From: Akkermansia muciniphila | Lineage (GTDB): Bacteria; Verrucomicrobiota; Verrucomicrobiia; Verrucomicrobiales; V1-33 | Assembly: GCA_945900785.1 (NCBI GenBank) | Contig: CAMDJM010000044.1 | Coordinates: 1 to 39,531, forward strand | Direction: 5' to 3' | Length of the DNA stretch: 39,531 nt | Shown here: one piece after another, positions 8,404 to 17,096 of the stretch | How positions within the stretch are numbered: position 1 is the first letter of the stretch | Layout: each line of letters begins with the position of its first letter | Program-made: the position numbers and the translations under genes | Notes under the pieces: model-generated | Told to the model about the DNA's origin: nothing | The model's input: the letters and a program-made list of their open reading frames with translations, nothing else | Databases searched by the model: none

Positions 8404-9599
8404 AATCAGTGCCACTTTCCCGTAAGATCACCGCCGCAGGCCTGGCCCTGATGGCCGCCCCGGTCATCGCTCTGGCCCAGGCTCCGCAGGCCCCCAAGCC
8501 CGCTCCGGAAGCGCCCAAGCCACCGGTGCACAAGCCGGAGCAATCCATTCTCAACCGGCTCAAGCAGGATGACCGGTCAAAGGCGACCCTGAAGGAAACC
8601 GTGGCCAAGCTGAGGGAGGCTGCCAAAAGTAACGAAACCGCCGAAAAGGAACTCAAGCGCCTGGATCTCAAAAACCTGAAGGAGGATCCTGCCAAAGTGC
8701 TGGACTCCATCAAGGACCAGTTCTCCCCGGAAGAGACTGCCGAATTGAAGGCCACCTTGGAAAAATTCAAGCTGAGCCTCAACAGTGAAGAAGCCAAAAG
8801 GATGATTGAAGAGGCCAAAAAAAAGGCGGCCGCCTCCATCAAACCCAAATCAGCCACCACCACCACGCCACCGGCGAAGTTTGCTCCCTCCACCTTCGAC
8901 CAGGTCCCCGCTCCCGTCCCGGTCGCGCCGGAAGTAATCGCCAAACCCAGGACACCGGCCTTTTTTGTTAGTGGCGACTCCGTGATTTTCCCGCCCACTC
9001 AGGATCCGGCCAATCCCAAGCGGGCTCTGCCTCCTGGCGATGTCCGCAGCCGCACCTACGTCATCACCGGCAACGCCCAGGTGAAGACCCCAACGATGGT
9101 GCTTGAAGGCGACCGCATCGAAATGATCGCCAGCCCCCAGGGGAATGCAGGAGGCCTGCGTGGACCAATTCCGGAAAAACCAAAAGCCACCCCCCAAGGC
9201 AATCAGGTCGATCCCGTGCAGCCAGGATTGAATGCGGACGATGAGGAAAAAAAAGACGCGCCGTTTGACCGGGTGATTGCAACCGGCCGGGTCAATATCG
9301 TGCAGATCCAAAACGGTAAAACCCAGTCCGGCAAAGGTGGATCCATGATCTATGACAAAAAAACGGGAAACATGATCCTGACTGATTGGCCGGAAGCCCA
9401 GGATGGCAAAAATATTATCACCGGCACCCGCAAGGACGCCCGCATCGTGCTCGTGCCCAATGGGAAAAGCTATGGAGAAGGCTGCACCGTCCGCGACCTC
9501 GGTGAAGCCAAAGCCGGGAAAACCGACAAGCCTGCCAATCCTGCCGGAGCCCCGGGGTCCGACCCGGCATCCCCACCCAAGGCACAACGCGTCCCTTGA
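8400..9599 (+). CDS. LptA/OstA-like periplasmic protein with extra helical domain
   Basis: The protein has 399 residues. A signal peptide is seen at 1-27. A charged, predicted helical region spans about 40-150 (repeated Lys/Glu/Leu, e.g. LKETVAKLREAAK). A beta-rich OstA-like domain spans about 180-385, with RTYVITGNAQVKTPTMVLEG, VIATGRVNIVQIQ and SMIYDKKTGNMILTDWP. The last two correspond to typical LptA strand motifs (gain of a modified form, then column of converted mass). LptA forms the periplasmic bridge for lipopolysaccharide. E. coli LptA is 185 residues and lacks the helical region, whose function is unknown. The start overlaps the preceding stop by four bases, and lptB follows after 54 bases. 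Confidence 0.7.
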   Translation: MKSVPLSRKITAAGLALMAAPVIALAQAPQAPKPAPEAPKPPVHKPEQSILNRLKQDDRSKATLKETVAKLREAAKSNETAEKELKRLDLKNLKEDPAKVLDSIKDQFSPEETAELKATLEKFKLSLNSEEAKRMIEEAKKKAAASIKPKSATTTTPPAKFAPSTFDQVPAPVPVAPEVIAKPRTPAFFVSGDSVIFPPTQDPANPKRALPPGDVRSRTYVITGNAQVKTPTMVLEGDRIEMIASPQGNAGGLRGPIPEKPKATPQGNQVDPVQPGLNADDEEKKDAPFDRVIATGRVNIVQIQNGKTQSGKGGSMIYDKKTGNMILTDWPEAQDGKNIITGTRKDARIVLVPNGKSYGEGCTVRDLGEAKAGKTDKPANPAGAPGSDPASPPKAQRVP

Positions 9600-9653
9600 A
9601 CCGTCCCTGCGCCGTCAGTCCGTCCGCTTTCCTTTTCGACAATTTTCCCTCAC

Positions 9654-10430
9654 ATGCCCGCCCCGTCTCCTGCTACCGCTCCCGCACCCCCCCGCCGCGT
9701 GGAGGAAAAACTGCTCCTTTCCACCCACGGATTGCGCAAAGTCTATGACGGCCGCGCCGTCGTCAACGGAGTGGACATCAACGTCAAGCCGGGGGAAATC
9801 GTTGGCCTGCTGGGACCGAATGGGGCCGGCAAAACCACCACCTTTTACATGATCGTCGGCCTCGTGCCGCCAAATGATGGCACCGTGCTCTTTGATGGCG
9901 AGGACGCCACCCGCCTGCCCATGTATAAGCGCGCCCGCCTCGGCATGGGCTATCTACCCCAGGAGGAATCCATCTTCCGCAAGCTCACCGTCGAGCAAAA
10001 TATCATGGCCGTGATGGAGACCATGGACCTGCCCAAAGCCGAAAAACGGGAGCGTTGTGATGGCCTCCTCGTGCGCTTCGGTATCCATCACATCCGCAAA
10101 AACATGGCCCTCACCCTTTCCGGCGGGGAAAAACGCCGCCTCACCATCGCCCGCAGCCTCGTTACCGAGCCCAGTTTATTAATGCTGGACGAACCCTTCA
10201 GTGGCGTCGATCCTATTGCCGTGAGTGAGATCCAGGAAATCGTCCGCAGCCTCAGTGAGGCAGGACTGGCCATTCTCATCACCGACCACAACGTCCGCGA
10301 AACCCTCTCCATCGTGGACCGGGCCTATCTGATCTTCGAAGGCCAGGTGCGCCGCGAAGGCACCCAGGACTTTTTGGTTAATGACCCCCTCAGCCGCCAG
10401 CTTTATCTAGGCGAAGGCTTCACCATGTAA
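9654..10430 (+). CDS. lptB: Lipopolysaccharide export ABC transporter ATP-binding protein LptB
   Basis: LptB is the cytoplasmic ATPase that powers LptFG-driven extraction of lipopolysaccharide from the inner membrane. The 258 residues contain Walker A GPNGAGKT (54-61), the Q-loop GYLPQ (99-103), signature LSGGE (155-159), Walker B LMLDEP (176-181) and switch His212 in ITDHN. LptB-specific wording is present around these motifs (TTTFYMIVGLV, EPFSGVDPIAV, ITDHNVRETL). About 18 Pro/Ala-rich residues precede the usual N-terminus, so a slightly later start cannot be excluded. It follows the LptA-like gene and precedes hpf, the Proteobacterial order with rpoN left out. The membrane partners LptF and LptG are not in the window. 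Confidence 0.96.
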   Translation: MPAPSPATAPAPPRRVEEKLLLSTHGLRKVYDGRAVVNGVDINVKPGEIVGLLGPNGAGKTTTFYMIVGLVPPNDGTVLFDGEDATRLPMYKRARLGMGYLPQEESIFRKLTVEQNIMAVMETMDLPKAEKRERCDGLLVRFGIHHIRKNMALTLSGGEKRRLTIARSLVTEPSLLMLDEPFSGVDPIAVSEIQEIVRSLSEAGLAILITDHNVRETLSIVDRAYLIFEGQVRREGTQDFLVNDPLSRQLYLGEGFTM

Positions 10431-10525
10431 TGCTGCATCCGTATCGCCCACACCCACTCTCCCACCCCGTCCGGTTCCCTCCGGGCGGATTGTCAGAAAA
10501 CCACGAACCCAAGCCCACGAGTCCC

Positions 10526-11134
10526 ATGCAAACCGTCAATGTCGATCTGAACATCACCGTCACCGGCCGCCATATGGAAGTCACCGACGCGATCCGCGAT
10601 TATGCCATCAAAAAAGTCGAAAGCCTCCGCCTCGACTACCCGCGCATCATCGAGGTCAAAGTCATCCTCGACGTCCAGACGCACCAGCGTCAGTTTGCCG
10701 AAATCGTTCTTTTCTGCGCCAACCACATCACCATCGAGGCCAGCAGCACCTCTGAGGTGCTTTACGCCGCCATTGATGAAACCATTAGCAAAATCGCGCG
10801 CCGCATGCGCAAACACCAAACCCGGCTGCTCAAAAACAACCGGCCCCGCTACGGCTCCATCCGGCACATGGATGAATCCGTCTATCACTCCGAAGCCGTG
10901 GACAACCACGAGGTGGAGGAAGTCGAGCCCCTCATCATCCACAAGGAAAACTACCGCATCCGCCCGCTCTATCCCGATGAAGCTATCACCGAACTTGAAA
11001 TCGGCGAGCGTCCCTTCATCGTTTTTGAAAATCAGAAAACCCATCAGCTCAACATCGTCTTCCGCCGCAAGGACGGTGACTACGGCATGATGGAACTCCC
11101 CGTCGGCAGCCCCGCTTCGACCGCCGCCGCCTGA
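10526..11134 (+). CDS. hpf: Ribosome hibernation promoting factor, long form
   Basis: The 202-residue protein has the two-domain layout of long HPF. Residues 1-105 (VNVDLNITVTGRHMEVTDAI) bind in the decoding channel of the 30S subunit. Residues about 140-195 (YRIRPLYPDEAITELEIGE, FIVFENQKTHQLNIVFRRKDG) are the C-terminal domain that dimerises and joins two ribosomes into 100S particles. It silences ribosomes in stationary phase. I chose the ATG at 10526; the frame extends upstream to an ATG overlapping the lptB stop, but those 32 residues are Pro/His-rich and not part of the family. It is last in the kdsA-lpt operon and is followed by a strong terminator. Confidence 0.93.
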   Translation: MQTVNVDLNITVTGRHMEVTDAIRDYAIKKVESLRLDYPRIIEVKVILDVQTHQRQFAEIVLFCANHITIEASSTSEVLYAAIDETISKIARRMRKHQTRLLKNNRPRYGSIRHMDESVYHSEAVDNHEVEEVEPLIIHKENYRIRPLYPDEAITELEIGERPFIVFENQKTHQLNIVFRRKDGDYGMMELPVGSPASTAAA

Positions 11135-11151
11135 GCGATCCATCCGCCCCG

Positions 11152-11184
11152 GAGCCGCACCCAGGACCGGGTGCGGCTCTTTTT
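11152..11184 (+). terminator. Intrinsic terminator of the kdsA-lpt-hpf operon
   Basis: GAGCCGCACCC (11152-11162) pairs perfectly with GGGTGCGGCTC (11169-11179) over 11 bp, around a six-base loop and followed by five T. It lies 17 bases after the hpf stop. Confidence 0.95.
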
Positions 11185-11277
11185 CGTTGAGGGGCTGGCG
11201 CTGCGCTGTGGAGAGTGAAGAATCTGCCATTGGTCTGCCTCTGCTTCATGCCTGCCGTCCGCATAAAGCCGTCAGGA

Positions 11278-11835
11278 CTACCGGGCAGCTTCCAATTCCT
11301 TCACTTTGGCAGCCAGCTTTTCGAAGCTCAGGCGGTCCCCATTGTTTTTTCCCACGTAGCGAAACACCTCTTTGCCATCCGGTCCCAGCAGCAGCGTGGC
11401 CGGGTAATGGACGGTTTGTCCATGGAACGCATATCCATCCGGAATATGATAAGCGGACGCCAGCGCCGCACCGGCATCCCGGTAAAGCGGCAGGGCCGGG
11501 GCGGTTGAGGCAGGCAGGTGACTGGTCCAGGTCCTGATTTCCGCTTCACTGTCCGGTTTCAGAAAAAGCTGGATCACGCCCGGCAGGGAGCTGGCTTTGG
11601 CCGTATAGTCGGCGGTGTGACGCAGGCAAAACGGGCACTCCGTCTTTAACAGAAAATGCACCGCCACATATTTCCCCTTCGCCCCAGCCAGCGTGAAGTG
11701 TCCGCCCCCCACCACGGCAGGCACCGTAAAATTGGAAGGGTTGGCCACCGCAGCCGGCTCAGCTGGACAGCGGGTTCCGCAAAATAACAACATGCCAGAG
11801 AGCAACAGGAGAGGAGAAGGTCGGGCGGGATTCAT
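11278..11835 (-). CDS. Exported thioredoxin-fold (AhpC/TSA-like) protein
   Basis: The 185-residue protein begins with a signal peptide (hydrophobic SPLLLLSGMLLFCGTRCPA). A peroxiredoxin/thioredoxin-type fold follows: FTVPAVVGGGHFTLAGAKGKYVAVHFLLKTECPFC. The CPFC motif is a CxxC in the position of the redox centre, and the segments LPLYRDAGAALASAYHIPDG and YPATLLLGPDGKEVFRYVG match the cis-proline strand region. It is likely a periplasmic or outer thiol oxidoreductase or peroxiredoxin relative; the substrate is unknown. Cys23, in the signal, could make it a lipoprotein, but the lipobox is poor. It stands alone, convergent with the hpf operon. No Shine-Dalgarno sequence is present. Confidence 0.8.
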   Translation of the reverse strand: MNPARPSPLLLLSGMLLFCGTRCPAEPAAVANPSNFTVPAVVGGGHFTLAGAKGKYVAVHFLLKTECPFCLRHTADYTAKASSLPGVIQLFLKPDSEAEIRTWTSHLPASTAPALPLYRDAGAALASAYHIPDGYAFHGQTVHYPATLLLGPDGKEVFRYVGKNNGDRLSFEKLAAKVKELEAAR

Positions 11836-12308
11836 GAGATTGAAAATGAAATGAAATGAACTGGTTTATCCGGAAAACAGCGGTCTTCCACCCAACAGGA
11901 GCCTCAAACCGGGTCTTTTATTCCCAACAATCTGACAACCGCTGCCGGAGGAGCTGAACCATGGAAAACTGCATGGTCCGCTGCCGTAAGCCTTCGAATG
12001 CGGGCAGAGCCTATTTTTTTATTTATTTAGCGATAACATCCACCACCCGCCGCCGGTTCACCCGCTGGATAGGCACGCAATTTGCCAGTTTCGAGGCAAA
12101 ATTCTGCCGCCATCCGGCGGATGAGCCGCATTGTGCGGGTGAATATCCCGGCGGGGCAGGATGTTTTCAGGGTGGCGTGCTTTTTATTCCCCTGATTACC
12201 AAGAGGTTGTGGCCACCTTGATCTGGTGGGCACCATTCATGCAACACGTTTGGGCTGGTATCCCTCTTCCTGAATTTTTAAAACCCGTCCGTCCTGAACC
12301 CGACTCCT
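11836..12308. other. Intergenic region between two divergent genes
   Basis: No gene is supported in these 473 bases. The part nearest the thioredoxin-fold gene is AT-rich, as is 12013-12030 (T-rich run). Two weak hairpins are seen: CATCC-GGC-GGATG near 12111 and CCACC-TTGATCT-GGTGG near 12213. The region presumably holds the promoters of both flanking genes, but I could not identify convincing -35/-10 pairs. Confidence 0.5.
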
Positions 12309-14435
12309 ATGAAACCCTCCCTGTTCCTCTCCCGTGGCCTCTCCTTTACCTTGGCCCCACTGGCTGCCCTCTCGCTGCTTTTGTTCGTTCCCGGAAGCTT
12401 GGTGGTTCCAGTCCTGTCCTACGCTCAGGCGGCGGACGAAAGCGCCGAGGTCCTGACCCGGGGACCGGTGCATGAGGCCTTTGCCGCCACCATATCCTTC
12501 AAATCGACGCCAGGGATTCTGGTGCCCAAGGCCCCTCCGGCGGCTATCGCAGAACTTCCTCCGGACCAACGCCCGGATGGGGCGAATATCACTTGGATTC
12601 CCGGTTACTGGGCCTGGGATGAGGATACGATCGGGTTTGTCTGGGTGAGCGGGATTTGGCGCAATCTGCTTCCCGGGCGTCAATGGATGCCCGGTTACTG
12701 GTCGGAGTCCGGGCAGGAGTATCAATGGATCTCCGGCTACTGGGCGGATGAAGCCGTGGAGGAAGTGGAGTATTTGGATGCCCCGCCCGCCAGCTTGGAA
12801 GCCGGTCCCAATTCCGAAGCCCCGTCGCGGAGTCACTCCTGGATTCCCGGGACCTGGCGCTGGCGGGGGGCGGATTACGCATGGCAGGGCGGGTATTGGG
12901 ATGAGGTGCAGCCGGATTGGGTCTGGATGCCTTCCTATTATACCAGCACGCCCCGCGGTTATATTTATGTGGATGGTTATTATGATTACGACGTGCCCCG
13001 CCGGGGTCTGCTCTTCGCCCCAGTAAGGTTCCGCGGGGACCGGTATTCCCAGCCGGATTATTCCTACCGTCCCTCGGTAGTCATCAGCTTCGGGGCGGTG
13101 CTGGATCATCTCTTCCTCCGTCCCCGCAGCCGTCATTATTATTTCGGCGATTACTATGCGCCGGAATACCGCCGCTCCGGCTATTATTCCTCTTATAACT
13201 ACTATTCAGGTGGCCATGGCTATGATCCTCTTTATGCCCACGAACGCTGGAGGCACCGTGATGATACCGGCTGGGACCGGCGCAACGAGGACAACTTCGC
13301 CTTTTACCGGGACCACCAGAACGAGCGTCCTCCGCGCACTTTTGCCGCTTTCGCCGGATTTCTGTCCAAGCCGGACCGGAACCGGCGGGTGCAACAGGGG
13401 TTTGCCAGCCGGCTTAATGACTATGCAGACCGCAAGGACAACAAATTGCGGTTCAAGGCCTTGGATGACGGGGAGAAGCAACGGTTTACCAGGAATGGAA
13501 GTGAACTGAGGAAGTTTGCCGAAACGAGGAAGAATGACGGAAGGCGGGACCGCGACCAGGAAGTCCGGAATGAGGGGGGACGCGGCAATGATAAGGATAA
13601 GGACAAGGACAAGGATAAGGACGGCAATGGGCCCCGCAGGCAGGGACCTTCCAAATCCAAGGCGCTGAAATCACCAGTCGCCTCCGTTAGGAACACGGAA
13701 AATCGTGATCGGGGCGACACTCCGCCGAAGCGACCGGATACAGGCAGGACCGATGACCGCTCCAAGGCCAAAAAAGACACTTCCGAAGGTCCCGATCGTA
13801 AGGGCGGAGCACCTGACCGCCAAGCCGATAACAATAAACCACGGCAGGAACCGGATACCCCGGGCAAAGGAAAACCGGACAAGAATAACCGGCCCCAAGG
13901 CGGACCGGACCGGCCGGATTCCAAGGACACGCCAAAAGGTAAATCCAAAGAAGAACCCCGGCCCGAAACCCCGAAGAAGAATCCAAAGGGCAATGGGAAA
14001 GGAAGCGACAACAATCAACCGGAAGAAAAGGGAAATCCCCGCAAAGACAATCCGCGTCAGAAACCCAAGGCAGAGCCCAAACGTGAACCCAAGGCAGAGC
14101 CCAGGCGCGAACCCAAGCCGGAAAAAAAGCCTGAGACACCCCGTGCGGCGCCGAAGTCAGAACCCAAAGGCAAATCCGCACCCAAACGCGACTCCAAGCC
14201 CAAGGCTGAGCCGCGCCGTGAAGCGCCACGGCAGGAGCCAAAGGCCCAGCCAAAACGTGAACCCAAGCAGGATGAGCCCAAGCCGCCGGAAGAGAAACGT
14301 CAACCCAAAGCCCAGCCCCGTCCCCAGCAGCCAAAGCCACCGCCGCAGACTTCCGATTCCCCGAAAAAGAGCAATCGGGGAGATAGCGGCGGTGATGGAA
14401 GCGGCAAGGAAAAGAATAAAAAGGCCAAAGACTGA
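12309..14435 (+). CDS. Tryptophan-repeat (YXWGXW-like) exported protein with long basic tail
   Basis: The 708-residue protein has an N-terminal export signal (hydrophobic residues about 10-40, ending YAQA). Residues about 95-240 carry at least six repeats built on W-x-x-G-Y-W (WIPGYW, WVSGIW, WMPGYW, WISGYW, WIPGTW, WQGGYW). These are similar to the YXWGXW repeat seen in outer-membrane or surface proteins of many Proteobacteria and Verrucomicrobia. A Tyr/Arg-rich part (about 245-320) follows. From about residue 400 to the end the protein is low-complexity: a DKDKDK run encoded by near-perfect hexamer repeats, then Lys/Pro/Glu/Arg-rich repeats such as EPKAEPRREPKPE. Function is unknown. The basic tail could bind anionic envelope polymers or nucleic acid. 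Confidence 0.75.
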   Translation: MKPSLFLSRGLSFTLAPLAALSLLLFVPGSLVVPVLSYAQAADESAEVLTRGPVHEAFAATISFKSTPGILVPKAPPAAIAELPPDQRPDGANITWIPGYWAWDEDTIGFVWVSGIWRNLLPGRQWMPGYWSESGQEYQWISGYWADEAVEEVEYLDAPPASLEAGPNSEAPSRSHSWIPGTWRWRGADYAWQGGYWDEVQPDWVWMPSYYTSTPRGYIYVDGYYDYDVPRRGLLFAPVRFRGDRYSQPDYSYRPSVVISFGAVLDHLFLRPRSRHYYFGDYYAPEYRRSGYYSSYNYYSGGHGYDPLYAHERWRHRDDTGWDRRNEDNFAFYRDHQNERPPRTFAAFAGFLSKPDRNRRVQQGFASRLNDYADRKDNKLRFKALDDGEKQRFTRNGSELRKFAETRKNDGRRDRDQEVRNEGGRGNDKDKDKDKDKDGNGPRRQGPSKSKALKSPVASVRNTENRDRGDTPPKRPDTGRTDDRSKAKKDTSEGPDRKGGAPDRQADNNKPRQEPDTPGKGKPDKNNRPQGGPDRPDSKDTPKGKSKEEPRPETPKKNPKGNGKGSDNNQPEEKGNPRKDNPRQKPKAEPKREPKAEPRREPKPEKKPETPRAAPKSEPKGKSAPKRDSKPKAEPRREAPRQEPKAQPKREPKQDEPKPPEEKRQPKAQPRPQQPKPPPQTSDSPKKSNRGDSGGDGSGKEKNKKAKD
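13590..13622 (+). repeat. Hexanucleotide tandem repeat encoding Asp-Lys
   Basis: Five and a half copies of a hexamer, GATAAG or GACAAG, encode (DK)n inside the basic-tail protein. The copies differ only at the third base of the Asp codon. Such tracts can change length in multiples of six without breaking the frame. Confidence 0.8.
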
Positions 14436-14563
14436 GGCCACTGGGCCGTTCCCAATAATCATGCCACAGGTGCACTCTGCTGAAACTCTTCGCGCGGGAG
14501 GGGGATTGCGGCTCCCCTGGCCAATCCCAACTGCCCATGGGGCTATCAGCTTTACCTGGTGGA

Positions 14564-16417
14564 TCATACAATGCCCAATCCGTTTTCCCGCACCACTCTG
14601 CGGAATTTGGTTTCATGTTCCACCGGCACGGCGAGGCCCCGCTCCCCGAGGCGGAAACACAGATTGCGCAATTCCTTGAGGCTGCTCAAATGTCCGGCGG
14701 TTTCCCCGTCCCGGCATTCGAATGTCAGGGCGTTGCCGGCACGCCGCAATGCGGTGCCATTGTTTGCGGCGTGGCGCAGGAAGGCGTCCACCGGCTGCGG
14801 CAAAACCATAATACCGCAAGCCTCGAGGAAGTCGGTTAGTTCCCTCATGCTCCGTCCCCGTTCTACCGCCTGAAGGGCCCGCTCCGCATCCAGCCGCCAG
14901 GCCATCGCCCCTTCGGGCTGCGCCCAGGTTTCCAGACTCATGCGTTCGGCAGGAGTGGGCTGGCCGGAGATCACGCCGATGCCGAGGTCCGGGGACAGCG
15001 CCAGAACCAGCGAGGAGGCGGGACGGGATGGCTGGAAGTCGTTCGTCAGGCCGAGGACGTAGGCTCCCAGCGGGTTGATGCGGAAGGCCCGCAGCCCGTC
15101 ATAGCGAGAAAGCCATTTCATGTCGTCTGTGCCCCATTGGTCGCGGAAATCATTCCGCGCTCCTGCCGGAGGCACATAGGCAATATCAATCAGTCCGAGG
15201 GTGGCGGCGTATTCAAAAAGCAGCACCAGCAGATAGCGGAACTGCATAACCGGCCATCCGCCAGAGCCAGAATTACCAAAGTGCCCATAGCGCGCCTCGC
15301 ACAGATAGAGCCGCTCCGGGGAGTGGGAAATGAGGAATTCGCGGCCTGAGGCCACCATGAAATCAGAGAACGCGTCCACGGGGATCCATTGGCCTGCGGG
15401 ACAGTCCGACAAGGCCTGCACCACGGCTTCCCGGCGCGGTGGTTTGGCCGTCATATGGCTTTTGGCGGATTGCTGCCCCTTGATATCATTCACCCGGTTG
15501 AACTCGTCGCAGGTGGTGTTGCCCAGCCACTTTTGCCAGAGAGTGCGGATCGTGAGGTGCGGTGCCTGCCCCAGGGCCTTGAGCCCAGCTGCAGACAATT
15601 TCGATCCTGTGCCGCCCGCAACGGTCAATTTTGCATGCTGCAGCAGCCGCGCCCAGGCCAGCGGCTTGATCTGTCCGATCTGCTGTTCATGGCTCCACTT
15701 TTTCGGGGCCAGGGCCACCTCCGTTGGATAGAAGTCCCCGCCGGACAGGCTGGCAAGAATTTTCTGACTGGTGGCAGCAGAGGGGATGCCGGTTTTGATG
15801 CCCACGGACAGATCCCCCTTTTCCGCGAGATGCAGCAGGGCCATCAGGTCGGCCAGCGCCTCCGGTTCAGTCAGACGCACCGTCAGCCCATTTTCCTCCG
15901 GGGGGACCTCCAGGGTGCGGACGCTGGCCCCGGCGGGTTCCGGCAGCAGGGTCCGCAGCCGCTCCAGAAAATCCTCCGGAATCATGTATCCCAGATGCGC
16001 CACGGGAAAAAACAGCAGATTCAGGCGGGTGGCAAATTCCGCCTTGTTCTGGTAGCGCCAGGCCTCAAAGCGGTTTTTATCGGGAATGTTGTAAAACGGG
16101 GGAGCCGCTCCATATTTGGCCTTGAGGCGCGCCTGGTCGTATTGGCCCCCGGTCTCATGGACGGCCTCCGCGACCGCCTGCCGCCCGGGGTCGTCGAGAG
16201 AGGCCACGATTCCGGCGAGGCCACCGCCCGCATAGCATTTTTCCACCGCCTCCATCAATTCGCCCTTCCTCGTGCCCGCCGGTTTCACCTTGAGCAGTTG
16301 GAGCCGGAATTGGAGAATTTCCGTGGTCTGGGTCAAAAGGATTTCGTGGAGGGTGGACATGTCCGGAAGGTGGGATGATGGAAGGATGGGGGCAGCGTCT
16401 TTCAAGGCACTGGCCAT
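14564..16417 (-). CDS. Large protein resembling XPB/Ssl2-type helicase-associated proteins; function unknown
   Basis: The 617-residue protein has no signal peptide or membrane segment. The N-terminal 60 residues (LHEILLTQTTEILQFRLQLL, then KGELMEAVEKCY) look like a SAP- or winged-helix-like DNA-binding segment. The C-terminal part includes SSLVLALSPDLGIGVISGQP and then DAERALQAVERGRSMRELTDFL with VLPQPVDAFL. That order resembles the helicase-associated domain of stand-alone bacterial proteins annotated as XPB/Ssl2-like N-terminal domain proteins. No helicase Walker motifs are present, so it is not itself a helicase. A DNA-repair or DNA-binding role is inference only. MSTLHEILL at 16360 is an equally good start. 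The leader contains adjacent hairpins (16470-16494). Confidence 0.6.
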   Translation of the reverse strand: MASALKDAAPILPSSHLPDMSTLHEILLTQTTEILQFRLQLLKVKPAGTRKGELMEAVEKCYAGGGLAGIVASLDDPGRQAVAEAVHETGGQYDQARLKAKYGAAPPFYNIPDKNRFEAWRYQNKAEFATRLNLLFFPVAHLGYMIPEDFLERLRTLLPEPAGASVRTLEVPPEENGLTVRLTEPEALADLMALLHLAEKGDLSVGIKTGIPSAATSQKILASLSGGDFYPTEVALAPKKWSHEQQIGQIKPLAWARLLQHAKLTVAGGTGSKLSAAGLKALGQAPHLTIRTLWQKWLGNTTCDEFNRVNDIKGQQSAKSHMTAKPPRREAVVQALSDCPAGQWIPVDAFSDFMVASGREFLISHSPERLYLCEARYGHFGNSGSGGWPVMQFRYLLVLLFEYAATLGLIDIAYVPPAGARNDFRDQWGTDDMKWLSRYDGLRAFRINPLGAYVLGLTNDFQPSRPASSLVLALSPDLGIGVISGQPTPAERMSLETWAQPEGAMAWRLDAERALQAVERGRSMRELTDFLEACGIMVLPQPVDAFLRHAANNGTALRRAGNALTFECRDGETAGHLSSLKELRNLCFRLGERGLAVPVEHETKFRRVVRENGLGIV

Positions 16418-16469
16418 GGGTCAGAAATGCGTTGCAAAGGGGAATTGGGGAGGCCTTCGGGACCGTCGA

Positions 16470-16494
16470 CACCTTCGCAGGTGCCGTGACACGG
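16470..16494 (-). other. Two adjacent hairpins in the leader of the helicase-associated-like gene
   Basis: On the minus strand CCGT-GTC-ACGG (16484-16494) is directly followed by CACCT-GCGA-AGGTG (16470-16483), which closes on a GNRA-type tetraloop. They lie 53-77 bases before the 16417 start. A cis-acting RNA role is possible, but the stems are only four and five bp. Confidence 0.25.
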
Positions 16495-16595
16495 TGGTGG
16501 AGGACCTTCACGCTGTAGTTCTAAGCGGAAGGGCCAAGCCTGCAAATCCTGTTTTTTCCGGGAATAGGAATGGGGGTAATGTCTCCGAATCCTGA

Positions 16596-16769
16596 GTCCT
16601 CCGTGGTGCGAGGACCACGCGGATGCTGCGGCCTGACGCCCAGACCTGGGGCATCAGCCGCATTTCAATCGGCCCGGAGCGCATCGATTGGCTCTACCGG
16701 GAGGAAATGCCGGACTTGGAAGGACCGCCGGTGGACCATGTCACCCATCTGCCTCTAACTTCCCGATGA
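16596..16769 (+). pseudogene. Fragment of an unrecognised gene, 5' part missing
   Basis: Between a stop ending at 16595 and the TGA at 16767-16769 runs an open frame whose C-terminal part looks like real protein: WGISRISIGPERIDWLYREE, then MPDLEGPPVDHVTHLPL. Its stop overlaps the ATG of the DedA relic (ATGA), which suggests the two were once neighbours in an operon. I do not recognise the family. With under 60 codons and no proper start, it is probably the tail end of a deleted gene. Confidence 0.4.
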
Positions 16770-17093
16770 TGGACGTTGCCGCGACCCTTCTGGAGCAGGC
16801 AGGCCATGCCGCGGTGGACCATCCCGGCCTTGCGGTGCTGCTGCTGGCAGCCGGCACCCTGGTGAGCGCGGACCTCGCCTGCATCACGGTGGGACTCCTC
16901 GCGGCGGGAGGAAAGCTGGGCTTGCCTGAGGGCATCATCGCCTGCGCCCAGGGGATCTGGTTGGGAGATCTGGGGCTTTAAGGACTGGGGGCCGCCGCGC
17001 GTCAAGGCAGCACCCGCTGGGCCTGGCTGGCTCGCCGGGTCAAGCCGGCGCAGCTCCTGGCGGGGGAGCGGCATTTCAAAAAGCACGGCACCG
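16766..17093 (+). pseudogene. DedA/SNARE-associated family gene, nonsense codon and truncated
   Basis: DedA proteins are inner-membrane proteins linked to lipid scrambling and membrane homeostasis. From ATG 16766 the frame gives a hydrophobic helix (GLAVLLLAAGTLVSADLACI), then LGLPEGIIACAQGIWLGDLGL. It then meets TAA at 16979-16981. Reading through, DedA-like sequence resumes at once (GLGAAARQG, RWAWLARRVKPAQLLAGERH, FKKHGTAF) and is lost after about 17093. A Tyr codon is expected where TAA sits (GDLGLYGLG), so a single base change explains the stop. About half of the usual 200-residue protein, including its conserved FxxR-x-xPGxR motif and last helices, is gone. Confidence 0.7.
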
Positions 17094-17096
17094 CGT

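Noticed and set aside
14503..14527. GGATTG...CAATCC hairpin after the tryptophan-repeat gene
   Set aside because: A six-bp stem with a 13-base loop and no T-run is not a convincing terminator.
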